In this document: positions 55,095-63,517 of the stretch, in pieces
How the letters are laid out: each line of letters starts with the position of its first letter
How positions within the stretch are numbered: position 1 is the stretch's first letter
Assembly: GCF_000504165.1 (NCBI RefSeq)
Contig: NZ_KI632505.1
Span: 124,001-188,000 of the forward strand
Origin: Bacillus sp. FJAT-14578
Lineage (GTDB): Bacteria > Bacillota > Bacilli > Bacillales > Bacillaceae_H
Length of the DNA stretch: 64,000 bases
Direction: 5' to 3'
Program-made: the position numbers and the translations under genes
Notes under the pieces: model-generated
What the model saw: the letters and a program-made list of their open reading frames with translations, nothing else
What the model was told of the DNA's origin: nothing
Database searches by the model: none

Positions 55095-55768
55095 TCATCC
55101 ACCCATTTGTATCCTACACCCCATACGGTTTGTAGGTGATTCTCCACAGGAAAGCCCTCTTTTCGCAGTTTATCCCTTAGGTTGCGCATATGTGAGTCGA
55201 TCGTTCGATCTTCGATGTCTGCCTCCATGCCCCACACCATCATCAGTAAGTCTTCCCGGGTAAAAACGCGATTCACGTTTTTTAAAAATAAACCAATGAG
55301 TTCAAATTCTTTTCGTGTTAAAGAAATAGGCTCATTATTGAAACTTAGGATTCGATGTTCTCCGTTCCATGCCAATCCCTTATAGCAAACTTCCGGCTTT
55401 TCCTCCTTCACCCTTCTTAACACCGCTTGAATACGCGCAATCAGTTCCGCTTCATTAAACGGTTTCGTGACATAATCGTCGGCTCCAATATTCAGCCCCT
55501 TGACGATATCTACGGCTTGATTGCGTGCCGTGAGCATAATGATGGGGAGATTCGAAAATTCGCGGACATCCCGACAGATTTCCCACCCGTCTTTTTCCGG
55601 CATCATCAAGTCTAACAGCATAAGGTCTGCCTTATCTCCATTTTTCAAATATTGAATCGCTTCTTCACCGGCTTCGAATTTCATACATTGAAAACCATTC
55701 GGAACCAAGTATAATTCGAGCAAGTCTAACATTCTTGCTTCATCGTCAACCAACATGATTTTAGGCAT
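55091..55768 (-). CDS. OmpR/PhoB-family response regulator
   Basis: 225 residues from ATG 55768, 8 bases after AGAGGA, overlapping the kinase stop. The receiver has LVDDEARM, the phospho-acceptor Asp in LMLLDLMMPEKDG and the conserved Lys in DDYVTKPF. The DNA-binding domain has LTRKEFELIGLFL and DRTIDSHMRNLRDKL. It is the prime candidate to bind the TGCA direct repeats found in four nearby promoters. Confidence 0.92.
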   Translation of the reverse strand: MPKIMLVDDEARMLDLLELYLVPNGFQCMKFEAGEEAIQYLKNGDKADLMLLDLMMPEKDGWEICRDVREFSNLPIIMLTARNQAVDIVKGLNIGADDYVTKPFNEAELIARIQAVLRRVKEEKPEVCYKGLAWNGEHRILSFNNEPISLTRKEFELIGLFLKNVNRVFTREDLLMMVWGMEADIEDRTIDSHMRNLRDKLRKEGFPVENHLQTVWGVGYKWVDE

Positions 55769-57146
55769 GTTCATTCTCCTCTTTTAACACAATGGTAAAT
55801 GTCGTTCCCTTCCCAAGCATACTTTCTGCTTGGATAATCCCGCCGTGAGCTTCTACAATTTCTTTTACGATGGCGAGTCCTAAACCGGTACCGCCGCTTT
55901 TGCGGGACCTGGACTTTTCTACTCGATACAATCGATCAAAGATAAACGGCAGTTCTTCAGGAGGAATTCCGATTCCTTCGTCCATCACTTTAATCAAGAT
56001 TTGACCGCTATCTTTTTCTACGTCCAGCCGTACCTTTGTACCCGGCTCGGAATAGTTTAAAGCGTTGTCCAATAAGTTCATGATCACCTGTTTAAACCTT
56101 ACCGTATCCACTTTTACCATCAAGCCTTCCGGGCAAGAAAAGTCCAGTTGAATATGCTGGCGATCAAACATGGGCTGCATTTGCTGAAAGATGTTTTCTA
56201 AAAAAACATGTATGTAAACAGGCTCCTTCTTGATTAAAAAGGCATTTTGATCAAGCTGTGCCAATTCAAATAAATTTTGAACAAGAGCAGAAAGCCTTTC
56301 CGTTTCTTCTTGAATAATGCCAAGGTATTTCTCCCGGTCGGAGGCTGCAATATTGGGCCGCCCGGCAACATCCGTGTATCCCTTAATATACGTCAGCGGC
56401 GTTCGCAATTCATGGGAAACATTGGCTAAAAACTCATTTCTTTCTCTCTTTAAGTACTGAAGTTCCTTTGCCAAGGACTCTATGGCATTTCCCAATTGTC
56501 CGAGCTCATCCTGGGAACGGACATTCAGCTTAACTGCAAAGTTCCCTTCGCTCAATTTCTCGGTTGCTCTCTTCATCCGGACAAGCGGGCTCGTAATGAT
56601 TTTAGAGAGAAGAAAAATGGTAATCACTGAAAAAAGGACCGAAATGCCGCTCACCACATAAAAATGATGTTGAAGCCTGGCAATCATGGATCGAATCGAA
56701 TCAGTATGTTGAAACATATAAACCGTTCCGGCCTCTTTTCCATCAATATGGATGGGGCTGGCGGTTGCGATATACTTTCGACGGCTCCAATCCCCTTGAA
56801 TGATTTCGCCTCTATAAGAACCTTGCTTTCGGTCATGTTCTTGCATGAGCTGCCTGATTTCTTTCTTAACGGGATTAGAATGGCTGAGGATTTTCCCGTC
56901 TTGATCGACTATTACTACCTCCGTTTTGGCTTCCGATTCCATTAAAGCGACGTGATGCAGCGTAGTAGAGTCAAAATTCTTCTCCAAAACATCCCGGTGG
57001 CTGTTTCCTCTCAGTCTTAAACTCTCCAATTCCTCGGTGATTCGGCTGTTGGCCAGTTCGTGATACAGGTAGATAAATAACCCCGCCTCCAGAACAAGGA
57101 CAAACATCAAGAAATAAACACCTAATTTGATTGAAATACGATTCAC
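55761..57146 (-). CDS. Sensor histidine kinase
   Basis: 461 residues from GTG 57146 after AAGGTGAG. Two membrane segments flank an extracellular sensor of about 130 residues. Then come HAMP, the HisKA box SHELRTPLTYIKGY, the N box MNLLDNALNYS, DEGIGI and GGTGLGLAI. A longer frame to 57230 would join residues of the upstream methyltransferase fragment and is not used. First intact gene of kinase-regulator-TVP38. Confidence 0.92.
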   Translation of the reverse strand: MNRISIKLGVYFLMFVLVLEAGLFIYLYHELANSRITEELESLRLRGNSHRDVLEKNFDSTTLHHVALMESEAKTEVVIVDQDGKILSHSNPVKKEIRQLMQEHDRKQGSYRGEIIQGDWSRRKYIATASPIHIDGKEAGTVYMFQHTDSIRSMIARLQHHFYVVSGISVLFSVITIFLLSKIITSPLVRMKRATEKLSEGNFAVKLNVRSQDELGQLGNAIESLAKELQYLKRERNEFLANVSHELRTPLTYIKGYTDVAGRPNIAASDREKYLGIIQEETERLSALVQNLFELAQLDQNAFLIKKEPVYIHVFLENIFQQMQPMFDRQHIQLDFSCPEGLMVKVDTVRFKQVIMNLLDNALNYSEPGTKVRLDVEKDSGQILIKVMDEGIGIPPEELPFIFDRLYRVEKSRSRKSGGTGLGLAIVKEIVEAHGGIIQAESMLGKGTTFTIVLKEENEHA

Positions 57147-57154
57147 GTTTCTTC

Positions 57155-57508
57155 TCACCTTATCTTTTGCAGCGTTATTTTTCGATACATCCCTTTCATC
57201 ATAACATCTAGATCGTACTGAATTCGACAATGATGATTGACATTTTTATAGACCCTATCAAATGACAGCCCGATATCCGTCCCCAACACCTTGATGACAG
57301 GGCGAATTAATTTTTTCCCAAGCGAGAATCGCTCATTCTCAGAGACGAACTTATCAAAAATGAAAATTTCACCTTCGTCTTTCGCCACTCTGATCATCTC
57401 CTTCATAACCTTTACTGGATCGGGCACCACACTTAATACTAAGCTCGCCACAATGATATCGAAGGATCCTGACACGATAAAACATCCCTTTGTTAAAATG
57501 GATGACAC
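57155..57508 (-). pseudogene. 5'-truncated class I methyltransferase
   Basis: The frame contains FDIIVASLVLSVVPDPVKVM and MIRVAKDEGEIFIFDKFV, the C-terminal half of a SAM-dependent methyltransferase. The SAM-binding GxGxG region is missing. The TGCA promoter lies immediately upstream, where the missing half would be, and there is no ribosome site. It now acts at most as leader for the kinase operon. Confidence 0.65.
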
Positions 57509-57534
57509 CTACCGTTTACATTACCGAAAAAGTT

Positions 57535-57549
57535 TGCAGATTTTATGCA
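57535..57549 (-). promoter_or_regulatory. Direct repeat TGCA-N7-TGCA before the kinase operon
   Basis: On the minus strand TTGCA-N6-CTGCAAACTTTTTCGG precedes TAATGT. It has the same layout as the sites before ydhK, F510_1955 and the oxidase, which suggests autoregulation. Confidence 0.55.
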
Positions 57550-57587
57550 AAACGCATCGCACCAATCTCTTTCATCCGCATAAACCG

Positions 57588-57625
57588 CAAGAGCTTCCTC
57601 ATTTATACGAGAAAGCTCTTTTTCA
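57588..57625. terminator. Terminator downstream of the CDF gene
   Basis: AAGAGCTTCCTC...GAGAAAGCTCTTTTT; T run on the plus strand. Confidence 0.6.
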
Positions 57626-57642
57626 TAGCGATATGGTAGTGA

Positions 57643-58578
57643 TCAATTACAATGATCACGATCGATGCATCTTGAATCGCTTTTATCCAGTTGAATCGTT
57701 GTATGGTCTATATGAAAATGATCATGGAGAAGCTTCTTGGCGGACGCTAATACTTCATCATAATTGGCCTCTGGGTTCACCACTAAATGACAACTGAATG
57801 CCGGAAAATCGGATGTGATTGACCAGGCATGCAGATCATGGACATCGTTCACATGATTCAAAGATAGCAGCGTTTCTTTTATTTTGTTCATATCCAAATT
57901 CGCGGGTGTTCCTTCCATCAAGACATGGAACGAATCCTTCGTGACGCGCCATCCGCTGATGATAATTAAGAGCGCTACGATGATACTGGCAATCGGATCG
58001 GCGATGTTCCATCCGAAAAACATCATCAGCAACGCGGCAATGATGGCACCAAACGAGCCAAGCATATCCCCAAGCACATGCAAAAATGCGCTCCGTACAT
58101 TTAAGTTTCCGCTCGTGTCACCTTTCATCAAGATAAAAGCGGCCGCAATATTGACCACTAAACCGATCGACGAAATCACCAACATCCCTGAACTGGCGAC
58201 TTCCGGCGGGTCCATCAACCGGTGATAAGCTTCCCAGAAAATATAGAGAGAAATGACGACTAATGTCATTCCGTTTATGAATGCCGCTAAAATTTCAAAA
58301 CGTTTATAGCCGAATGTTTTCGTTAATGTCGCTTTTTTCTCCCCGAATGTCAAAGCCGCATAACTTAATCCCAGGGCGGCTGCATCGCTCAGCATATGAC
58401 CGGCATCCGATAATAGCGCCAAACTATTTGTCAAAATTCCTGCGATGACCTCTACTATCATATAAGCGGCGATAAGGATAAAAGATAATCGTAATGCTTT
58501 TTTATTTCCAGTACCGTGATGGTGATGTCCATGGCTGTGAGAATGATTGTGATGATGGTCATGATGAGAGTGTCCCAT
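57643..58578 (-). CDS. czcD: CDF cation exporter (CzcD type)
   Basis: 311 residues. A His-rich N-terminus (HSHHDHHHNHSHSHGHHHH) is followed by six membrane helices. The transport site is seen in SLALLSDAGHMLSDAAALG (H-x3-D) and HVLGDMLGS (H-x3-D). The cytoplasmic C-terminal domain has VHDLHAWSI. It should export zinc or cobalt. A CzrA-type operator stands before it. Confidence 0.92.
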   Translation of the reverse strand: MGHSHHDHHHNHSHSHGHHHHGTGNKKALRLSFILIAAYMIVEVIAGILTNSLALLSDAGHMLSDAAALGLSYAALTFGEKKATLTKTFGYKRFEILAAFINGMTLVVISLYIFWEAYHRLMDPPEVASSGMLVISSIGLVVNIAAAFILMKGDTSGNLNVRSAFLHVLGDMLGSFGAIIAALLMMFFGWNIADPIASIIVALLIIISGWRVTKDSFHVLMEGTPANLDMNKIKETLLSLNHVNDVHDLHAWSITSDFPAFSCHLVVNPEANYDEVLASAKKLLHDHFHIDHTTIQLDKSDSRCIDRDHCN

Positions 58579-58604
58579 CTTTTCGACCTCCTATTTTAAA
58601 TATT

Positions 58605-58630
58605 TATATATGAGCATATGTTCATATATA
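58605..58630. promoter_or_regulatory. CzrA-type operator before czcD
   Basis: A 26-base palindrome with one mismatch; the core is TATATGAGCATATGTTCATA. It resembles known ArsR/SmtB (CzrA) sites of the TGAACA...TTCA type and lies 27 bases upstream of the start. Confidence 0.65.
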
Positions 58631-58710
58631 TTATGAAATAAAAAAGGACCATGTGCAACCTTTTATTGGATAATCTTTCCCTTTTTATCACGAGGCCTTC
58701 GTCTAAAAAA

Positions 58711-58747
58711 TAAAAAACAGCCGAATTCAAAATTCCGCTGTTTTTTG
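58711..58747. terminator. Bidirectional terminator after ycgQ
   Basis: AAAAAACAGCCGAATT pairs with AATTCCGCTGTTTTTT. Confidence 0.75.
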
Positions 58748-58774
58748 TGTAGAATGGAACCCTTAACGAAATCA

Positions 58775-59761
58775 TCAAGGCGCAACGAGCTTCTCTCCTT
58801 CATAAAACTCATATACATACGGAGTCGGCGGTGCGTCTATTTTTTCAAACTGGCTAATTTTAATGTAAGGTAAACGGATGGAGTTGTATTCCGTTGTCGT
58901 CAATGTTCCCTTTATTTTCACCCACTGGTCGACTCCAAGCTTTTCTGCTCCTTCCGCTTCTCCAAGCATCCCGTAAACGGACGCATCCGCCACACAGCAA
59001 GAAAGGCCGAAGCGCGCGATGACAAATTGATTTTCAGTAAAATCGGGCTCTCGATAAACAAATCCCATCAATTCTATTTCTTTCCCGGCGAAAGCTTCTG
59101 GATTTCGGTCAAATATATTCATGAGCGGAATGAATGTCTCATCAGGCACGGTGATGCGATCTTTCGTCAACATATTGGCTTCCAGCTGTTCGTAAAACCC
59201 TTCCGGCGGGTCTTGGACCTGAAATCCTTCTTCATGTGTGAGCGGGAGATCCCCAGCAGCCGATTCTCCTTGCACGCGTTTATCAAGCTCTTCCATATAT
59301 TTTTCCGGATCTTCCAAATACAATTCCGCTTCAGACATCCCTTGTGCTGCCGCTTCTTGCCGTTCTTCCGGTGCAGGGCGTGCCGCTGCATTCGCCCCGA
59401 ATTTTATGCCGCGCTTCTCGGCAACCGAACTGTCCAGTATATTATTGGAAAACAAAAAACCCGTCATGACAGGAAGGACAAATAAACCATAAATGACAAC
59501 GGCTTGCCATGATCGTTTCGGTCCATGATGGTCATGACCGCACGTACAATCATGTTCATGATTCGAGCCGCTCCTCCAAATTTGCATCACTCCCAACAGA
59601 AAAAATGCCAACGACGCAAAATAGATAAATGGCATCATTCTCGGAGCAATAAACAACCGAATATCTCCCGATAGCATCAATTTGAACATTAAAAGAGAGA
59701 AACCGACTAAAATCACGCCGCGAATAAAAGCCTGAAATGACTGATCTGTTTGATGTTCCAT
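58775..59761 (-). CDS. ycgQ: YcgQ-like (TIGR03943) membrane protein
   Basis: 328 residues from ATG 59761 after GAGAGGTG. Membrane helices at about 12-30, 38-58 and 85-105 flank a metal-like loop (NHEHDCTCGHDHHG). The extracytoplasmic part has the family blocks FVYREPDFTENQFVIARFGL, SCCVADASVYGML and WVKIKGTL. It is the constant partner of the permease upstream. Substrate unknown; metal handling is inferred from the Zur-type box. Confidence 0.85.
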   Translation of the reverse strand: MEHQTDQSFQAFIRGVILVGFSLLMFKLMLSGDIRLFIAPRMMPFIYFASLAFFLLGVMQIWRSGSNHEHDCTCGHDHHGPKRSWQAVVIYGLFVLPVMTGFLFSNNILDSSVAEKRGIKFGANAAARPAPEERQEAAAQGMSEAELYLEDPEKYMEELDKRVQGESAAGDLPLTHEEGFQVQDPPEGFYEQLEANMLTKDRITVPDETFIPLMNIFDRNPEAFAGKEIELMGFVYREPDFTENQFVIARFGLSCCVADASVYGMLGEAEGAEKLGVDQWVKIKGTLTTTEYNSIRLPYIKISQFEKIDAPPTPYVYEFYEGEKLVAP

Positions 59762-59781
59762 GTTCTCACCTCTCTCCTTTA

Positions 59782-60777
59782 TTAAATGAACCATTGCTGA
59801 AACAGCCAAACCGCGGCATATACACAAACCGTCACAATGACAATGAAGGCCACTGTAAACTTCGCTTTAAAGGCAGACAGCATCATGAGCGTATTTTTCA
59901 CATCGATCATCGGGCCGTACACTAAAAAAGCGAGGAGTGAACCTGTCGAAAACGTGTTGGTGAACGAAGCCGCCACAAAAGCGTCCGCTTCCGAACAAAG
60001 AGACAGCACATACGCAAATGCCATCATGACAAGCGGGGATAGATGCTCGTTAGAACCCAGTTCCATCAAAACGTTTCGGTCCAAAAACGTTTGAAACAGG
60101 CTGGCGACAAACGCCCCCATGATCAAGTATTTTCCCATGTCAAAAAACTCATCACTGGCGTGGAACAGCATTTGCTTGAATCGATTTCCTTCCGCATGCC
60201 CGTGATGAACATGCGAGGTTGCCTCTTCTTCCCGCAGCTGATTGCGGTTCCGGAATAACAGATACACAAGAAAACCAATCGTGATACATAACACGAAAGC
60301 CAGTCCCATCCGGCCGTAGACAACCATCTTTTGTGAACCGAAAGCATAGTATGTAGAAGCGAATACAATCGGATTTAATATCGGTGCCCCTACCAACAAT
60401 ACAACCCCGACATGAAGAGGCATCCCTTTCTTAAGAAGCCGTCTCACGACCGGAATGATGGCGCACTCGCACACCGGCAAAATGGCGCTCATCAACGCTG
60501 CCGGCAGCAATGCCGCAATCGGATGTTTTGGAATGAACCGCTGAATCGTCCGCTCCGAGACGAAAATTTGAATGAAAGAAGACACGAACACTCCGAGTAA
60601 AATGAATGGAATCGCCTCCAGCACGATACTTAAAAAAATGGAATTGACATTCATCCAATCTCCCGGGAGCGCAAATGACAGCTTTCTCGGATCGATGACA
60701 AAAAAACAATAAAGAAATAAAAGCAGTAAGCTGTAGCCGATTACATCTTGCCTGAGCTTTTGAAAGCTTGTCCTCAT
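59782..60777 (-). CDS. ycgR: YcgR-like permease
   Basis: 331 residues with about eight membrane segments, PF03773 type. ILPVCECAIIPVVRRLLKKG and VLLVGAPILNPIVFASTYYA are its hallmarks, with a second related half (YVLSLCSEADAFVAASF). A His-rich loop lies in the middle (SHVHHGHAEGN). Co-transcribed with ycgQ, 20 bases apart. Confidence 0.88.
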   Translation of the reverse strand: MRTSFQKLRQDVIGYSLLLLFLYCFFVIDPRKLSFALPGDWMNVNSIFLSIVLEAIPFILLGVFVSSFIQIFVSERTIQRFIPKHPIAALLPAALMSAILPVCECAIIPVVRRLLKKGMPLHVGVVLLVGAPILNPIVFASTYYAFGSQKMVVYGRMGLAFVLCITIGFLVYLLFRNRNQLREEEATSHVHHGHAEGNRFKQMLFHASDEFFDMGKYLIMGAFVASLFQTFLDRNVLMELGSNEHLSPLVMMAFAYVLSLCSEADAFVAASFTNTFSTGSLLAFLVYGPMIDVKNTLMMLSAFKAKFTVAFIVIVTVCVYAAVWLFQQWFI

Positions 60778-60817
60778 ATAAAACCTCCATGTTAATATTT
60801 ATTTTCATCATCACACA

Positions 60818-60838
60818 TAAACGTTATCATTACGATTT
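60818..60838. promoter_or_regulatory. Zur-type box before ycgRQ
   Basis: TAAACGTTATCATTACGATT plus T matches the Bacillus Zur consensus AAATCGTAATNATTACGATT(T) at 17 of 20 paired positions, with a perfect right half. It lies 41 bases before the ycgR start. Confidence 0.6.
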
Positions 60839-61178
60839 ATATGATAAAAAAAAACGTTTATGCATATCAGTTTTCTATTTTACATGAATGCTCTTTAAGC
60901 GTGAAGTGGTATATGTCATTTTAATCTAATTGATACAATAGGATAAGGCCATAAAGTATAAGAAAGGTTTCCAAGATTATCTGCCATTGTCAATGCTGGA
61001 GCTAGACATCGCCAAATTTATACTCCCTTATCTTTCAATAAAAGACAAACAGTTGTCTTTTTTGTATTCCTCATCACGGTATCTCGCTCTATGTCTCCCC
61101 ACTAAACTATGCAACAATGATAAAAAAGACCTTTATAAAGGTCTTTTTGGATTTCGTATTGCTCATTTAAAGAGGCGA
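60839..61178. other. Convergent/divergent gap
   Basis: It contains a terminator at 61122-61149 (AAAAAGACCTTT pairs with AAAGGTCTTTTT) that ends the minus-strand DUF3344-like gene. A frame on the plus strand runs through it and has no ribosome site. No gene seen. Confidence 0.6.
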
Positions 61179-62603
61179 TTAACAAGGTGGGTTAAGTGGT
61201 CGACAGTCATTGCAGGCATTCTTTCTAATACAAACCTTGACAATATCTTTTTCGAGCACTTTCCAGAATACATCGACAGGATTATCTACATCGTTGTTAG
61301 GTCCCGGACGAGTTCCTCTATTTTGTAATCTTGGTGTGCCTTCACATAAAATGGCAAATCCACAAACTTCGAATGGGTCTCCTTCACTTGCATCCTCACG
61401 GTCAATGATACATTGGAATGCTCTTTCGTCACAAATGACTCTTGTACATTGCTTTCCTTGTTCATCTACCGCTGTGTACGTGATTCGTTTTGCCACTGTA
61501 CCGCAAATGATGACCTTCTCCGGACAGACATCTTCAATAACAGGTGCTTGCGTAAAAAATACCTCCGTCATGAAGTCAGCTGCAGCTAATGCAGGTGGAA
61601 CGAGTTGTGTTTTAAACTCAACGGCAACTTGACAGCACGTTTGCGGATTGGGAATTGGGCAGGCTTCTGGTTCTATTTCTGGTGCTGTTACACAGAGCAC
61701 TTGGGCAATATACGTCAAACAGTCACCATCGCCAAAAACAGCTGCTGTAGCAGTCGTATCACCTGGTTTTATTAAGGCACTTACATCCACCTCCAGCGTA
61801 TCCCAGAGTCCAAAACGTGGATCTCCTGTAACGCCAATCCCATCTTGACCAGGAAATGCGTCTTTTGGTCTTATTAGTGATGTTGGCCCTGCAACTACCG
61901 TATCGTTAAACAACGCTTGATCTCCCAAAAAGAAGTCTAAGTCTGTTTGCCCATCTGCAACGATGTAGATGGTTTTTGCTTGCGGGGAATTAGAAGCTTG
62001 AAACCCGGATAAAGTAGTAGAAATTGTATCAGCAGAGAAAGATACGCCGCCATCATTAATGATGATAGTTTTTCGAGACAGGCTTGGATTTGAAAAAATA
62101 AGGACAAGCGAAGCGCCTTCAAGGAGCGGCGGTGTTTGATTCACCAATGGATTAGAATTATCTTGAACACCTGACGGAAAGCCGGTAAGAGAATTGATTC
62201 CAGATGTAGCAATACCTGTAACATCAGCGCGGAAAACATCTTGAAGTAAAACTTCAGCGCCAACCCAACACGGACTACCTATTCCAAGTGCGACTGGAGA
62301 TCCCACGATAGGAGTGCCGTTTAAAATACCGTTTGGATTTGGATCGACTGATGCCTCACGAATATAGGACCAATATAGAAAAGATTTTATAATTACAGAA
62401 CCGGCAGGAACCAATCCAGTCATATCAATTTTTCCTCTTTCCGCTTGATTGATATTCCGCATTCCTACTCCTCTTGCTACACAATCTCCATTTAATGTTA
62501 GACTAAAAAACGGCGTTAAAGGTACAGAAGGTCCAATGATGAAATCTGCACCTATGAAATCTGCACCACCACTATAAATTCCGTTACTCATGTTATTTGA
62601 CAT
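61179..62603 (-). CDS. DUF3344-like surface domain fused to the CCQV module, copy 2
   Basis: 474 residues from ATG 62603 (MSNNMSNGIYSGG) after AGGGAG. The same layout as the 43621 gene: RGVGMRNINQAERGKIDMTG, LVPAGSVIIKSFLYWSYIRE, LLEGASLVLIFSNPS and LWDTLEVDVSALI, then the module from about residue 316 (NPQTCCQVAVEFKTQLVPP, VIICGTVAKRITYTAVD, RAFQCIID). The two display domains have diverged more than the modules. It is inverted relative to copy 1. Confidence 0.72.
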   Translation of the reverse strand: MSNNMSNGIYSGGADFIGADFIIGPSVPLTPFFSLTLNGDCVARGVGMRNINQAERGKIDMTGLVPAGSVIIKSFLYWSYIREASVDPNPNGILNGTPIVGSPVALGIGSPCWVGAEVLLQDVFRADVTGIATSGINSLTGFPSGVQDNSNPLVNQTPPLLEGASLVLIFSNPSLSRKTIIINDGGVSFSADTISTTLSGFQASNSPQAKTIYIVADGQTDLDFFLGDQALFNDTVVAGPTSLIRPKDAFPGQDGIGVTGDPRFGLWDTLEVDVSALIKPGDTTATAAVFGDGDCLTYIAQVLCVTAPEIEPEACPIPNPQTCCQVAVEFKTQLVPPALAAADFMTEVFFTQAPVIEDVCPEKVIICGTVAKRITYTAVDEQGKQCTRVICDERAFQCIIDREDASEGDPFEVCGFAILCEGTPRLQNRGTRPGPNNDVDNPVDVFWKVLEKDIVKVCIRKNACNDCRPLNPPC

Positions 62604-63049
62604 GTAATCTCCCTTTCCATTCCAACTCATAATAGGGGTACGGCAATGGTTCTTAGATTCTAAATCCTCAATCTACTTTACAAATAAATGTTTATTTAAA
62701 AAACCCTTATCATGTAAATACTCCCTCCCTCAATATATGAGAATGGTAAGAAAGAGTTTGGACTATTGACAGAGAGGAAATATTTATAATTTCCTAATCA
62801 ATATTTAGAGTATGTATAATAAAGAGGATTTCAAATGACAATAGTTGAAAGCATTGTGAAATTAATGAAACAAATATGTAATTTTTTTTGGGGAATTTAC
62901 ACTTTCTAATAACACTCAATTTCATTTTCAGTTATCCATAATCTTCGTCTTTTCTAAAAGCAACAATAGTTATATAAACAATCTGTCACAAAAAGGCCCT
63001 ATCTATCTTACAATACTATAAGACAGATAACGCCTTTCCTGTGGTCTTT
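62604..63049. other. AT-rich gap, one tiny possible frame
   Basis: A 24-codon frame at 62835-62909 (MTIVESIVKLMKQICNFFWG...) follows AAAGAGG. It is short and amphipathic; I cannot tell whether it is made. A weak hairpin at about 62995-63045 follows the next minus-strand gene. Confidence 0.35.
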
Positions 63050-63253
63050 TCAGCAATACTTTTTTTGAAACATCTCCATGTTATCAACCGGGGTTACAAC
63101 CGCGTATACATGATCACTTGGATTCTCAATATTTTTTTGGATGATTTGATAATATGGCCTCTGTTTTAGTTGTAATCTAAACTCCTCCGCAACCCGATCT
63201 TTCTCAACGCTTCCCTGTTCCATGATTCTTTTTTCATTTTCCATCGTTATCAC
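63050..63253 (-). CDS. Unidentified small acidic/basic protein
   Basis: 67 residues from GTG 63253 with AGGGAG 5 bases upstream; ATG 63244 is an alternative. Helical N-terminal half (KRIMEQGSVEKDRVAEEFRL) and a beta-like end (DHVYAVVTPVDNMEMFQKKY). No family recognised. Isolated from neighbours. Confidence 0.55.
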   Translation of the reverse strand: MITMENEKRIMEQGSVEKDRVAEEFRLQLKQRPYYQIIQKNIENPSDHVYAVVTPVDNMEMFQKKYC

Positions 63254-63434
63254 AAGCTCCCTGCAATCTTATTTTCTACAAAGCTCAATATATTCAAAGA
63301 AACTTAGATTGACACAAATACCTCGTAAAAATTTACATGTTAATTATTTATGAATAATTCATCTCCAATAAAATGGGCCTCTTCAGCTTTCACAGCTGCC
63401 CGTAAACGCGCGATAAAATCTTTCTTTAAACGGC

Positions 63435-63469
63435 AAAAAGACGAGTCGTATCCTTCGACTCGTCTTTGA
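63435..63469 (-). terminator. Terminator after the malic enzyme
   Basis: AAAGACGAGTCG pairs with CGACTCGTCTTT, followed by T residues on the minus strand. Confidence 0.8.
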
Positions 63470-63517
63470 TGGGTTAAAGTACTCGTACATTTTATGTTCA
63501 CTTTATGAAGAATGGGG

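Noticed and set aside
61210..61632. Plus-strand frame across the module of the 61179 gene
   Set aside because: The same antisense frame appears opposite every module copy; it is a shadow of conserved codon use.
63254..63430. Short minus-strand frame reading KKDFIARLRAAVKAEEAHF
   Set aside because: It reads through the malic-enzyme terminator and has no start with a ribosome site.
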